Positions 26,828 through 36,053 of a stretch of DNA of 58,417 nucleotides are shown piece after piece (position 1 is the stretch's first letter; every line of letters starts with the position of its first letter). The notes under the pieces are model-generated. The model saw only the letters and a list, made by a program, of their open reading frames with translations. It made no database searches and was not told the DNA's origin. The translations under genes were made by a program, and so were the position numbers. The DNA comes from an uncultured Pseudomonadota bacterium (GTDB lineage Bacteria; Bdellovibrionota_C; UBA2361; CALMIO01). The stretch spans positions 1 through 58,417 of the forward strand of contig CALMIO010000012.1 of assembly GCA_937864035.1 (NCBI GenBank), written 5' to 3'.

Positions 26828-28057
26828 CTATTTTTTCAAGGCACGCCACTCTATTTTTCTTTGAAGCCCCGAGTTTATTTCATAATTTCTAAAACCACCT
26901 TCAATTAATTTATCTAGTAGTTCTGGAAAAAGTAAGCTTGGATTCGATTTTTCCCAGAGGTAAAAAGAAAGAGAGCCTGGAATCGGATTAACTTCGTTAA
27001 AATACAACTTGTTAGCCGTTAGGTCGAAGATATAATCAAAGCGTGCCACCCCCGAGAGCCCTAACAGGCCAAACAGATTGATTGACCATTGGCGAACTCG
27101 CTCTTTAATGCTCTGATCAAGATCGGATGGATCGATAATTCTAGTTAAACCTGCCATTCCTTCATTTTGACCAACGTTAGCGCCTTGATTTTTTAAACCT
27201 TCACCGCCTTTTTTGCCTTTGCCGCCGCGAATGTATTTATCTTCATAAGATAACACACCAGCCGAAGCTACTGGGATCTCGACCACGGAAGCAATTGGTT
27301 GTTTGTCGTCTAAAACGGCACAGTTAATCTCCATTAAATCAAGAATGCAAGGCTCAACAATTGCTTCATGATCGTGGCGAAAAATATTTGTCATGTTAGC
27401 GCCGATCTCCGAATCATTGAACGCTCTGCTGGCGCCGATACTCGAGCCTAAATTATTAGGTTTGATAAAATATGGAGCTTGACCGAGATACTGGTTATTT
27501 TTGATTGCACTAATGATTCCACCAAAGTCACTTTTGGCAGTAGCTTTTTTTATTAACAAAGATGGCAAAACTTCAATGTCGATTGTTTTTGCCAATTGTT
27601 TGCAGAGGTGTTTGTTCATCGCCAAAGATAGAGCGGTAGTGCCCGATCCAACGAAAGGAACATTTTCTAATTCGAGCAAAGCTTGCACTCTGCCATCTTC
27701 TCCGTAGGTTCCATGAAAAATTGGGAAATAAATATCAGCTTTAATAGCATTCTCAACAGCTTCTCTTGAAAACCATTTTTTTGGCGATGGGTTAGCAAAA
27801 AGTCTAATAGCTAGCAGTTTCTTTAACTCTTCTTGAAAAGTAGCCGCCGTATAAAACGATTTATTAAGCAATTTTGGATCTGAATAGACTTTACCATCTT
27901 CCGCGAAATAAACCGCGATTGATTGATAGCGAGTTTGATCGAGATATTTGGCGGCTTGCAGGGCGGATATAATTGAAATTTCATGTTCGACCGATCTGCC
28001 ACCGAACATTATTGCTACCGAAATTTTGTTGTTGCTAGAAACTCTCTTTATGTTCAT
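26828..28057 (-). CDS. ddl: D-alanine--D-alanine ligase
   Basis: 409 aa ATP-grasp enzyme that makes the D-Ala-D-Ala dipeptide of peptidoglycan. MFGGRSVEHEISIISA, FHGTYGEDGRVQALLE, VGSGTTALSLAMNK, YFIKPNNLGSSIGA and FNEVNPIPGSLSFYLWE are all diagnostic. It is longer than the common ~310-370 aa because of a Gly/Lys-rich insertion (residues ~285-310, RGGKGKKGGEGLKNQG) in the omega-loop region. ATG at 28057, overlapping the end of murF by 23 bp, so the two consecutive pathway enzymes are coupled. Confidence 0.95.
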   Translation of the reverse strand: MNIKRVSSNNKISVAIMFGGRSVEHEISIISALQAAKYLDQTRYQSIAVYFAEDGKVYSDPKLLNKSFYTAATFQEELKKLLAIRLFANPSPKKWFSREAVENAIKADIYFPIFHGTYGEDGRVQALLELENVPFVGSGTTALSLAMNKHLCKQLAKTIDIEVLPSLLIKKATAKSDFGGIISAIKNNQYLGQAPYFIKPNNLGSSIGASRAFNDSEIGANMTNIFRHDHEAIVEPCILDLMEINCAVLDDKQPIASVVEIPVASAGVLSYEDKYIRGGKGKKGGEGLKNQGANVGQNEGMAGLTRIIDPSDLDQSIKERVRQWSINLFGLLGLSGVARFDYIFDLTANKLYFNEVNPIPGSLSFYLWEKSNPSLLFPELLDKLIEGGFRNYEINSGLQRKIEWRALKK

Positions 28058-29684
28058 ATAAGTCTGGAAGGTCGTTTTCTATTAAAACCGCGTCTTCAGC
28101 CCGTGCGTAATTTTTTAACAGTTCAAATGCTTCAGTTCTGTTTTCAGCCAACGATATTTCAGCTTTATTATTTTTGCAACCTTCAAGTAAGGCTTCTCGG
28201 TTGACGTGCCCAACTATGATTATTAAATCGCAGATCTCAGAGGCGATTGCGGCGACATTTTTGTTTTCTTCGGCTTGCTTTTCGCCGAGTTCTATCATTC
28301 CCGGAGTCAGCAATATTTTTCTTTTAGCTGGGGCTGTTTGTAACACTTGTAGGGCGGATTTAAACCCTTCTGGATTTGAGTTGTAAGCGTCTTGAATGTA
28401 AGTTATTCCCTGATCTTTTTTGATTTTGAGACGATTATCAACCGGCTCGATGTTTGCGAGTAACGCCAAAAGATAATTTGGATCAGCTCCTAAAGCGCAG
28501 GCCATCGTAAAACAACCTATAATATTATAAACCGAGGTTTTTCCAAGTAGCTTTGTTTTTGCTTGGTAGGTTTTATTTTGCCAATGTATCGTGAAAGTTT
28601 GAGTTCCGCTCTGATTGTCTTCTTTAACGTCGGAAGCCCAGCAATCGAGACTTTTATCACTTGGATTAAGTCCGTAAAGTAAGGTTGTTTTGCTTGGGTA
28701 AGTTTCGGCTATTTTGCGTGATCCCGGGTTATCTCCGTTGCAGACTAAAATTCCATCTGCGGGCAACGCTTGCGCTAGCTCTGATTTTGCCAGAAAAACG
28801 TTCTCTTCAGAACCAAAACGCTCTAAATGAGCCAGTCCAACAATCGTTATTAAGGCTGCGTTTGGAGGGGCTATTTCGCATCGTTTTTTAATATCGCCTA
28901 CTAGAAAAGCCCCCATTTCGATAACCGCGTATTTGTGCTCTGGTTGAAGCCGTTCGCGAATTTCTCTGGTAATACCCATTGAAGTGTTGATGCTCTTGGG
29001 AGGGACGAAAGTTGAACCCAAGGCTCCGCCGACAAATTCGCCTAAGATATTTTTGCAACTTGTTTTGCCGTAACTGCCGGTTATGCCGATAGTATAGGGA
29101 GCGAGAGCACGAATTTTGGCTTTTGCTTCATTTAAAAATTTGCTTTGGATTTTAGATTCGACTGGTTTAAGCAGATAGTTACTCGCGATAAGCGAAAATG
29201 GAATAACTTGGGATCCTGTAATTGAGGCTATTAAGAGATTTAGCTCTCCAAAACAACAGTTCAACAAAAGCGCCCCTATAAATATTGCTAAGGTTAAAAT
29301 ATAAGCGATCCTGTAAATTCTTTTTGCGCGTTCGGTCATGTTTAGTTTGACCTTACCGGATTTAGTTGGATCGATCTCGAAAATTGATAACACTAAAAAG
29401 CCTAGTCCAAGAAAAAAATATCTATTGAGGAATGGGTCGTAAATTCCCTCCTTGCTCAGTAGCGGAACGGCGAACCAGCAGATTAGGGATGTCAGGCTGG
29501 CTCTTTTGTCGTAAGCGGAGTTCGCGAAGAGCCATTTGACGAACCGCGGATGATTGTATTCTTCAATTTGAAAAAACCGAAGATAACGCTTAAGCCTTTT
29601 TGATATGAAATACCCAGCCGCTAAAATAAAAAAGGTTAACCACAGAATCTCTGAGAAAGGACAGTAACTTGTGCAAGGTTTCAT
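28035..29684 (-). CDS. murF: MurF-type Mur ligase with N-terminal membrane domain
   Basis: 549 aa. Residues 1-195 hold about four to five hydrophobic segments. Residues ~196-549 are a Mur ligase: P-loop ITGSYGKTSCKN (~200-210), VIEMGAFLVGDI, NGDNPGSRK, the central-domain TSVYNIIGCFTMACALG, and DAYNSNPEGFKSALQVL (the MurF signature DxYNANP). MurF adds D-Ala-D-Ala to UDP-MurNAc-tripeptide; the substrate maker ddl follows immediately. The C-terminus (VLIENDLPDLYEHKE) departs from the usual VLxKGSR. It is thus a MurF homologue tethered to the membrane. Whether it is the only MurF or acts on another substrate cannot be told here. Confidence 0.82.
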   Translation of the reverse strand: MKPCTSYCPFSEILWLTFFILAAGYFISKRLKRYLRFFQIEEYNHPRFVKWLFANSAYDKRASLTSLICWFAVPLLSKEGIYDPFLNRYFFLGLGFLVLSIFEIDPTKSGKVKLNMTERAKRIYRIAYILTLAIFIGALLLNCCFGELNLLIASITGSQVIPFSLIASNYLLKPVESKIQSKFLNEAKAKIRALAPYTIGITGSYGKTSCKNILGEFVGGALGSTFVPPKSINTSMGITREIRERLQPEHKYAVIEMGAFLVGDIKKRCEIAPPNAALITIVGLAHLERFGSEENVFLAKSELAQALPADGILVCNGDNPGSRKIAETYPSKTTLLYGLNPSDKSLDCWASDVKEDNQSGTQTFTIHWQNKTYQAKTKLLGKTSVYNIIGCFTMACALGADPNYLLALLANIEPVDNRLKIKKDQGITYIQDAYNSNPEGFKSALQVLQTAPAKRKILLTPGMIELGEKQAEENKNVAAIASEICDLIIIVGHVNREALLEGCKNNKAEISLAENRTEAFELLKNYARAEDAVLIENDLPDLYEHKESF

Positions 29685-29698
29685 ATGGAAGTGGCTTT

Positions 29699-30469
29699 TT
29701 AAGAAGAAGCGAGAAATTTTTTAATATGGTACGCGACCAAACTTAAACCCGGACCATTAAAAGGCTCATGCCCTAAATCTTCCAGCTCTATGTAATGAGA
29801 GTTTTTGATCAATTTGTTAAGTCGCTTTCCCATTTCAGGAGGTGTTTCTTGATCGTTTGCTCCCCAAATCAATAAAGTTTGGCACGAAATGTTTTTAGCG
29901 GATTCTGTTTGATCTTCGGCAACCAATTTTACCAAAATGTCTTTTAGAGCGCCAGCCTGTTTGTAATCTCTTGATCCAAATCTATGTGCTAAAAGATCTT
30001 TAAAAAAATCAAAACCTATTATTTGATCAATTTTTTTTAGTATTTTGCCGGACACCGTTAACGCTATAAATTTAATCTCCTTGAAAAAACCACGCTTAGC
30101 GCGCAAGCCGTGTGAGCCGATAAGTATCATGTGACTTACAAGATCGGGCCGCTTAACGGCTAACCTTAGAGAAACTCTTCCCCCAAAAGAGTGTCCTATC
30201 AAAATGATCTGCTCTTTAGCTAATTTACAGATGTAATTTTCAACGCACTCCGCGAACTCGACGCTGCCCCAAGCTTTGGCTGGCTTTGGAGATCTCCCAA
30301 AACCGGGCAGGTCTAAAAGATGAGCTGAAAAATCTGGTTGTAATGCCATCGCTAAATCCCGAAAATAGTCGCCGCTTCTCTGCCAACCATGAAGAAATAT
30401 GATTGTGCGATCAGCTTCTCCGATAACTTCCGCGTATGGTAAAAGAGCATCGTTATCGTTGTTTTTCAT
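29699..30469 (-). CDS. Alpha/beta hydrolase
   Basis: 256 aa from the ATG at 30469; a TTG at 30493 is an alternative. Oxyanion region FLHGWQRSG, nucleophile Ser94 in LIGHSFGGRVSL, acid Asp in LLIWGANDQETP, and His in LEDLGHEPFNGP: a complete catalytic triad. Cytosolic, with no signal. Substrate unknown. Overlaps mlaD upstream by 17 bp and is followed by murF, so it is in an envelope operon. Confidence 0.88.
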   Translation of the reverse strand: MKNNDNDALLPYAEVIGEADRTIIFLHGWQRSGDYFRDLAMALQPDFSAHLLDLPGFGRSPKPAKAWGSVEFAECVENYICKLAKEQIILIGHSFGGRVSLRLAVKRPDLVSHMILIGSHGLRAKRGFFKEIKFIALTVSGKILKKIDQIIGFDFFKDLLAHRFGSRDYKQAGALKDILVKLVAEDQTESAKNISCQTLLIWGANDQETPPEMGKRLNKLIKNSHYIELEDLGHEPFNGPGLSLVAYHIKKFLASS

Positions 30470-31538
30470 CTGATGAACTTTTGCTACTGGCAAGTGATTT
30501 TTTAATGGCAGTTCGCAGTATGATACTGCGTTTGGCTCCGCCGAGAATTTCGGCTAAATTGTCATAAATACCAGCATCGTACAGAAGCGCTCCGAGCGTG
30601 CCTGTTCCGGCGGCTAAGGCTTGAGTTGCTTGCTGTAAGTTTTGAGCGGCTGATTTAAGATTGCTGATGATCTCTCCAGCCGCGCTCTCCGGACCTCCAT
30701 AAATAAGATCGTGCATAATGCCGTTTCCTTTTTTGATCTTATCAAGAATTTCGCGCAAGCCATCTAAAGCGGCCGAAAGCTTAAAAGAGATCGAGCTTCC
30801 TTGATCACTCATTTTTTTCTCTTCTTCTCCATAAACTAAGTAATGAAGCATTCCGGAACCGGTTTTAATTTCGCTTATTATTGCTGAAAGGTCATCAGCC
30901 GCTTTAGAGATAGAGCTTATAACTTTTTGCCCATCTTCTTTAGAATAGATGAGACGATTTGCTAAACCATCTCCTTTTTCAATTTGTTGCACTATCGCTG
31001 AAAAGGCTTTAACTCCCTGATTGAGCTCTGCCAGAGCTGACGCTTTAAATTCCTCTAAAATACTATTGGCGTTTTTAGCTATGCTCGCCGTTGATTCTAT
31101 AACCTCGGCGGCACGGCTGGCGATCTCACCTATTTCTGCTGGAGCTTCTCCAGTAATCTCTGACCCGGGATGAATCAATTCCGATTTATCTCCGGGAGAG
31201 ATACTTAAAAATTTATCTCCAAGCAATCCTTGTGTTTCAATTGATATTGATGAGCCAACTCTTAATCGCTCGAGAAACTCATCATTGATAACAAATTTAA
31301 CATGTACCGCTGGATCGTTAAGATCTTTGCTGAATCCTATATGCACCACTCTGCCAGCAGTAATGCCGCCGATTCTGACAGGAGCTCCTTTTGCTAAACC
31401 CTTGACGTCCTTAAAAGAGGTTGAAAACTCCTCTTGACGGGCAAAGATCTGTTTTTCTTTTCCCATTGTGAATATAACTAAAGTTAATAAGAATAATGAA
31501 ACAACTATAAATATTCCCGCTTTGAATTCGCTATTCAT
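30453..31538 (-). CDS. MCE/MlaD-domain protein
   Basis: 361 aa. One N-terminal membrane helix (FIVVSLFLLTLVIFTMG), then the MCE domain: FKDVKGLAKGAPVRIGGITAGRV, VKFVINDEFLERLRVGSSISI, GLLGDKFLSISPG (residues ~36-125). The remaining ~230 residues are long amphipathic helix with repeated ..IKTGSGMLHYLVYG / IKKGNGIMHDLIYG / ..GTLGALLYD units, like other MCE substrate-binding proteins of phospholipid transport (Mla). No MlaE permease or MlaF ATPase gene is adjacent. Confidence 0.9.
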   Translation of the reverse strand: MNSEFKAGIFIVVSLFLLTLVIFTMGKEKQIFARQEEFSTSFKDVKGLAKGAPVRIGGITAGRVVHIGFSKDLNDPAVHVKFVINDEFLERLRVGSSISIETQGLLGDKFLSISPGDKSELIHPGSEITGEAPAEIGEIASRAAEVIESTASIAKNANSILEEFKASALAELNQGVKAFSAIVQQIEKGDGLANRLIYSKEDGQKVISSISKAADDLSAIISEIKTGSGMLHYLVYGEEEKKMSDQGSSISFKLSAALDGLREILDKIKKGNGIMHDLIYGGPESAAGEIISNLKSAAQNLQQATQALAAGTGTLGALLYDAGIYDNLAEILGGAKRSIILRTAIKKSLASSKSSSDEKQR

Positions 31539-31553
31539 GGTGTTTAGATCAAA

Positions 31554-32063
31554 TTATGATTTATTGAACTCCTCAACAAGTTTGATTAGCAAAGAGAGTT
31601 TAAGATTATCTTTGGCGGCAAAAAACGGAATAGTGTTTTCAAAATTATTTGTGGTCGATCTAATTTTGAAGTTGATAAGAGTGTTTTTATCATTAGTTGG
31701 GTGGCTAAACTCGCTAAATATTCTAGCTTCTTTCGCTAAGGATAGTAATCTAAAAACTCTCTCGAGGTTATAACTATTATCTTTTGTATTTTCGGATAAT
31801 ATCGAATTAGCGGCAAAAACCATGTGCGAAACGATTTTGCCGCTTTTGTCGAGGATGGTTACTGAAATTGAGGGTAAGTTAGCAAGTTCTAGTCCTAATT
31901 TTCTCTGCTCCTCCAGATTTTTTATGTAGTTATTAAATGAGAGCTCTTGGGGAGTTATTATATTTTTGGGATCCCTATTGATCTGCCAGATTAGGGAAAG
32001 AATGAAAATACTTAACGCTGTTAGCGCTGTTGTAAGATGTTTTTTCATTGAGGGACTTATCAT
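31554..32063 (-). CDS. Membrane-anchored protein of unknown function
   Basis: 169 aa, not recognised. One N-terminal membrane segment (ALTALSIFILSLIWQI), then a ~130-residue extracytoplasmic domain with a helix and several strands (LPSISVTILDKSGKIVSHMVF). No Cys or lipobox. Starts within the cca stop (4-bp overlap) and ends 15 bp before mlaD, so it may belong functionally with the MCE protein. Confidence 0.65.
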   Translation of the reverse strand: MISPSMKKHLTTALTALSIFILSLIWQINRDPKNIITPQELSFNNYIKNLEEQRKLGLELANLPSISVTILDKSGKIVSHMVFAANSILSENTKDNSYNLERVFRLLSLAKEARIFSEFSHPTNDKNTLINFKIRSTTNNFENTIPFFAAKDNLKLSLLIKLVEEFNKS

Positions 32064-33421
32064 GTTATTTGATCTAGTTTCTCTTTTGCTATTTTAATTA
32101 GAGACTCTTTGGTATTCAATTCCGGCTGATCTAAGACTAATTCCTTCAATTCTTTAAGGCAACTGCCAAGCTCTCTACCCTGCTTGAAGCCGATTTTTTT
32201 CAATTCTTCTCCATTAACAGCGAGTTTAAAAGGATTGCTTTTTGTTAATCTAGCTATTTCAGAGCTTGCTAGTTCGCGAAAACGTTGGATGCGAAGATGA
32301 ATGTCATCATTTGGAAAGACAGGGGGCTTATCCGCTATTTTAAATTCCTGCCAAGTTTCAAATTCCTCTCCAAGATCGCGCATTAAGCGACGCACTCCAG
32401 CCGGACCGCAATCAAGTGGCCGCATATGCAGTCTGACGAGCAAGGTTACTTTCTTTATAAGATCTTTTGAATATTTCAATCTTGCCATTGCTTGGGCGGC
32501 CAAGCTTTCGCTTATGATTTCGTGATTATAAAAATGTCTTTCGCCCCGCTCATCTACTAACAAAGAAGCTGGCTTTCCAAGATCATGAAAAAGAGCCGCC
32601 AATCTTAATTTTAATTCCGGCGGCGCGTTGGCAATGACGGTTATTGTGTGCTCGAAAACGTCTTCAGTGTGAAATTTATTCTGTTCAAAATCAAATGATG
32701 GGACGATCTCTGGCAAAATTGTTTGTAAGATCCCAATTTGCCGCATTGCCATAAAACTTGCTCGAATTGACTTGCTTGGAGCAAGTAAAATTTTGCTAAA
32801 TTCTTCTCGCACTCTTTCGCTACTGACATCTTTTAATTTATCGGCTATTAGCGAAGCGGTTTGAGCTAGCGTTGGATCTATTTTTCTGTCGGCTGCTGGT
32901 CCAAAACGAATCATTCTCATTATTCTTAGAGGATCTTCTAATAATCTTGCTTTAGGATCGCCGCAAGCCTTTAAAAGATTATTTTTTAAATCGTTTATAC
33001 CACCTTCTGGATCAATTACTTCGTAGGTAAATGGATTGATCGCAATGGCGTTTATAGTAAAATCTCGTGCTTTTAGGTCCTCCGCAAGGTTGTTGCCAGA
33101 TATTACTTTTCCATCGGCGGCAACCTTTCTGAAAGAGGTGATTTCAATATTTCTCCCATTAAGATTGACCGTAATAGTGCCGTGTTTCAAACCGGTTTCG
33201 TAAACTTTAAAATTATCTTCGGCGAGTAGTCTCAACAGTTCTTTGGGAGAGGCGTTAATTGTCAGATCAAAATCTCCGAGTTTTTTCTCGGAAAAAAGAT
33301 CTCTTGGCACTCCGCCAACTAAATAAGTTTCACCAATGAGGTTTAGTTTGCATAGTAGGCGAGCGACCTCAGTGGTAGAGAGTATTTCTTGTAGCTGGTG
33401 TTTTTGGATTTTGCTGAGCAT
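32060..33421 (-). CDS. cca: tRNA nucleotidyltransferase / poly(A) polymerase family with HD domain
   Basis: 453 aa from the ATG at 33421 (TTG at 33439 is in frame). Class II nucleotidyltransferase head: YLVGGVPRD (36-41), the catalytic pair in GDFDLTI, and RDFTINAIAINP. An RNA-binding middle with RIMRMIRF and an HD domain (EHTITVIANAP, ALFHDLGKP) follow. Adds or repairs the CCA end of tRNAs; a poly(A) polymerase role is possible from sequence alone. First or second gene of the minus-strand run to ddl. Confidence 0.88.
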   Translation of the reverse strand: MLSKIQKHQLQEILSTTEVARLLCKLNLIGETYLVGGVPRDLFSEKKLGDFDLTINASPKELLRLLAEDNFKVYETGLKHGTITVNLNGRNIEITSFRKVAADGKVISGNNLAEDLKARDFTINAIAINPFTYEVIDPEGGINDLKNNLLKACGDPKARLLEDPLRIMRMIRFGPAADRKIDPTLAQTASLIADKLKDVSSERVREEFSKILLAPSKSIRASFMAMRQIGILQTILPEIVPSFDFEQNKFHTEDVFEHTITVIANAPPELKLRLAALFHDLGKPASLLVDERGERHFYNHEIISESLAAQAMARLKYSKDLIKKVTLLVRLHMRPLDCGPAGVRRLMRDLGEEFETWQEFKIADKPPVFPNDDIHLRIQRFRELASSEIARLTKSNPFKLAVNGEELKKIGFKQGRELGSCLKELKELVLDQPELNTKESLIKIAKEKLDQIT

Positions 33422-33490
33422 TGCTTTTAATTTGCTCAAAGAGCTTAATTTTCACTCAGCTTGAAATTATTCTCAAGTTTTTTCTTGAGT

Positions 33491-34009
33491 TTATTTTTGT
33501 TGAATATATAGGTTTAAAAAGGAATACCAGCCAGTTGGCAAATTGCCGTTAAAATTAAGATTTAAAATTGGCAGCCAGTCTGGTCTGATTGGTTTTTTAA
33601 TAAGGCGCATTTTTGCCTGAGTAGGCGTTCTCCCTCCTTTTTGGCGGTTGCAATCGGGACAAGCGCAAACAATATTTTCCCAAGAGGTAGTGCCACCTTG
33701 ACTGCGTGGAATAATATGATCAAGGGTAGCTTCTTTTGATGATAATTCTTTCCGGCAATATTGGCAGGTAAATTGATCTCTGGCTAAAATGTTTGTCCTT
33801 GAAAGGGGAGGTGAGCGCCTTCCGATTTTGACTAGCTTAAGTAATCTGACTACGGCTGGAGCTTTAATTACGATTGAGACTGAACGAATTTGATGGTCAT
33901 ATTCCTCAATAACTTCGACCTTGCCACTAAAAAACATGGTGACGGCCCTTTGCCAAGAGATGACTTTGAGCGGTTCGAAAGATGCGTTAAGCAGTAAAAC
34001 GGCTTGCAT
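33491..34009 (-). CDS. HNH endonuclease family protein
   Basis: 172 aa. Begins QAVLLLNASFEPLKVISWQRAVTMFFSGKVEVIEEY, the N-terminus of a widespread chromosomal HNH family. Zinc ribbon Cys at 82/85 (CQYC) and 117/120 (CPDC), and the metal site LDHIIPRSQGG...WENIV. Probably a nuclease; biological role unknown in this family. 70 bp upstream of cca on the same strand. ATG at 34009. Confidence 0.9.
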   Translation of the reverse strand: MQAVLLLNASFEPLKVISWQRAVTMFFSGKVEVIEEYDHQIRSVSIVIKAPAVVRLLKLVKIGRRSPPLSRTNILARDQFTCQYCRKELSSKEATLDHIIPRSQGGTTSWENIVCACPDCNRQKGGRTPTQAKMRLIKKPIRPDWLPILNLNFNGNLPTGWYSFLNLYIQQK

Positions 34010-34068
34010 TTTTCAGGTTTTTTAGTGGTAGCGCTTTTTAAGCTATAGCAATTATAGTATCGGCAGTT

Positions 34069-35331
34069 ATGCGAAAATTCACAACCCTAAAAGTATCTCC
34101 TATTTTTAAGATTTTTCTGGATCTTCTGTTTGCTTTGGCGATTTTGATTTTTTTTACATCAACCTTATTATTTGCCGATACTTGCGCTGAGTTCGGAAGA
34201 TTACGTGCCGAATTTTATAGACTACTCGGGAATAGTAAGCCTCCTTCAAAATTTAATTGTCATTTGCTTAATTCAGATCGTTTGCGATTGGAATTTAAGC
34301 TTTATCTAAAAAACATAGTTTCGTTGAACGAGGTTGCTTTAGAAGACAAGATTTTTAAGTTGCTAAAGTTTATTCCTGTTGATTTTGATCAGTGGCGTTG
34401 TCAGTATAATTTGCCGACCTCATTTTATCATGGTAAAAAGCGAGCTTTTTATATTGATGATTTATTTCCGCAAAATTCCGACGAGGCTTTATTTTTACTT
34501 GTCAGCGAGCTTTTAGAGAGGCGCTACAAACTTTCGCCGATTGATCGATTTTGGAGTCAAAGTTTTGACAGATCGCTTGCTTTAGCCGCTTTACGCGGTG
34601 GTTTGGTTGCAGTGCTCGGTGAAAATCAGCCGGTTGCTGATATCTTTAAAAACCACCAAGCTTACTTTGAATCAAGGTCGTTACCCAAAAAAGATGAGCT
34701 TGAGGACAACTCTTTTGGCGGCGGAGACAAGCAATCTCAGTGCGAAGCTGGCGAAGGTTACGATCGACTTTTAAATTTTCCGATTGATTTCGGAAGATTG
34801 TATCTTCTGAGGAAATTTGAGGCTGGAGGTTTGAATTCAATTTTTGATCTGCTGAAAAATCCGCCAAGCACTTCGGCCGAAATATTTTCATATGTTTATT
34901 CTGTGAGCATTAGGAAAGAGTTGTTTCAAGTCGCGCCCTTGGCTGAGGAAGTTAAAATTTTTGATACAGTTTGGCGCAAAGTTTATAAAACTAATTTGGG
35001 ACAATTTTTTATACGCTCTTTGCTAGGTGTTCACCTGACCGATGCCGAAGCGATCTTGGCTAGCAAAGGATGGCGTGGCGACTTGGCCGAGCTTTACCAA
35101 AGAGTGCCTTTAAAGCATGGTCAAAGGGTCGAGAATCTTTTGATTTGGCAGGTCAAATTCAACAATCAACAATCAGCTTTGCGAGCTTATGGCTTGCTAG
35201 TTAAGTTTATTGAGAGAATTTTTCGAGTTCAACTAAGTCCCGAATCTCGTTTGTCTTATGCTACTATTGGTGGCGTCAAGCTAATTTTAGGCCTCAGTGA
35301 CACCTCAGTCATTAAACTTATAGTATCTTAA
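34069..35331 (+). CDS. Exported protein of unknown function
   Basis: 420 aa, not recognised. N-terminal hydrophobic segment (FLDLLFALAILIFFTSTLLFA) followed by DTCAEF, consistent with a signal peptide or anchor. The rest is mainly helical with Phe/Leu/Arg-rich stretches (LLERRYKLSPIDRFWSQSFDRSLALAALRGGL). It has three Cys after the signal and no known catalytic motif. The gene starts 60 bp from divergent HNH. Followed 90 bp later by another unknown on the same strand. Confidence 0.6.
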   Translation: MRKFTTLKVSPIFKIFLDLLFALAILIFFTSTLLFADTCAEFGRLRAEFYRLLGNSKPPSKFNCHLLNSDRLRLEFKLYLKNIVSLNEVALEDKIFKLLKFIPVDFDQWRCQYNLPTSFYHGKKRAFYIDDLFPQNSDEALFLLVSELLERRYKLSPIDRFWSQSFDRSLALAALRGGLVAVLGENQPVADIFKNHQAYFESRSLPKKDELEDNSFGGGDKQSQCEAGEGYDRLLNFPIDFGRLYLLRKFEAGGLNSIFDLLKNPPSTSAEIFSYVYSVSIRKELFQVAPLAEEVKIFDTVWRKVYKTNLGQFFIRSLLGVHLTDAEAILASKGWRGDLAELYQRVPLKHGQRVENLLIWQVKFNNQQSALRAYGLLVKFIERIFRVQLSPESRLSYATIGGVKLILGLSDTSVIKLIVS

Positions 35332-35421
35332 AACTTTGCTGATACTCTTTTTTAATTTAAAATTTATGTTAAAATACTTTTTTGTTATCTTTTGTTTGGA
35401 TAAATTTTTTGTATTATTAAG

Positions 35422-36018
35422 ATGTTTTTTTCGCCAATTTTGAGCAGACCCTTTAAAGATGTCGATTTTGCTCGGGATTTTGCGGCGTTAAAACAAACTT
35501 TAAAAGATATTTTTAGAGTTGATCAAAATGGATATTCGCAAAACGGCTTTATAGTAATGGGTTATTACCAAGATCAGGTATTAATCGAAGATTGGAGAAG
35601 TTTGGTTCGCGGGGTCAACAATCTCCGTTTAGACTATAAAGACTACCATTATAGCCACTTAAGTCCTGAAAGCGTTTTTGCTCTGAAAATTTTGCACCAG
35701 CTCTTTAATTTTCCGATTACTAAGGATTTTAAGGAAACTTTTGATTCTCTGGTTGATAAGTTAAATTATCGCTTTAAAGAAGATATCGCCAAATCGCGAA
35801 CAGTTCACGCTTTGATTGATAACCATCGAAGCTCTTTGACTCTCTGCACAAGCGCTAATAATTATTTTAAAAGCGCTTTAGGTATTCTGGCGCAAGAACA
35901 TTTAACTCGCGCGTTTACCAAGGATCGAGACAAATCAGGAGTCACGGGCGAACTTTTACAGTTACTAACGGAAATTTTTAATTTAGATCCAAAAATCTCT
36001 CTGCCAAAGCCGCCTTAA
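35422..36018 (+). CDS. Protein of unknown function
   Basis: 198 aa, not recognised, soluble, no signal. Charged and aromatic (DDYKDYHYSHLSPESVFALKILHQLFNFPI-type composition), mainly helical. A promoter-like TTGCTG-16-TAAAAT lies about 60 bp upstream (35338-35365), suggesting transcription separate from 34069. No homology inferred. Confidence 0.55.
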   Translation: MFFSPILSRPFKDVDFARDFAALKQTLKDIFRVDQNGYSQNGFIVMGYYQDQVLIEDWRSLVRGVNNLRLDYKDYHYSHLSPESVFALKILHQLFNFPITKDFKETFDSLVDKLNYRFKEDIAKSRTVHALIDNHRSSLTLCTSANNYFKSALGILAQEHLTRAFTKDRDKSGVTGELLQLLTEIFNLDPKISLPKPP

Positions 36019-36025
36019 GAAAAAG

Positions 36026-36050
36026 AAAGAGGAGTACTTAAGCGCTCTTT
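36026..36050. terminator. Possible bidirectional hairpin between convergent genes
   Basis: AAAGAG and CTCTTT separated by 13 nt, in the 35-bp gap between convergent genes ending at 36018 and 36054. No long T-run, so termination is only suggested by position. Confidence 0.25.
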
Positions 36051-36053
36051 GAT

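Noticed and set aside
26828..34009. Defence island around the HNH nuclease
   Set aside because: This HNH family is a common chromosomal one and its neighbours are cell-wall and tRNA genes. No restriction, toxin or abortive-infection partners are seen.
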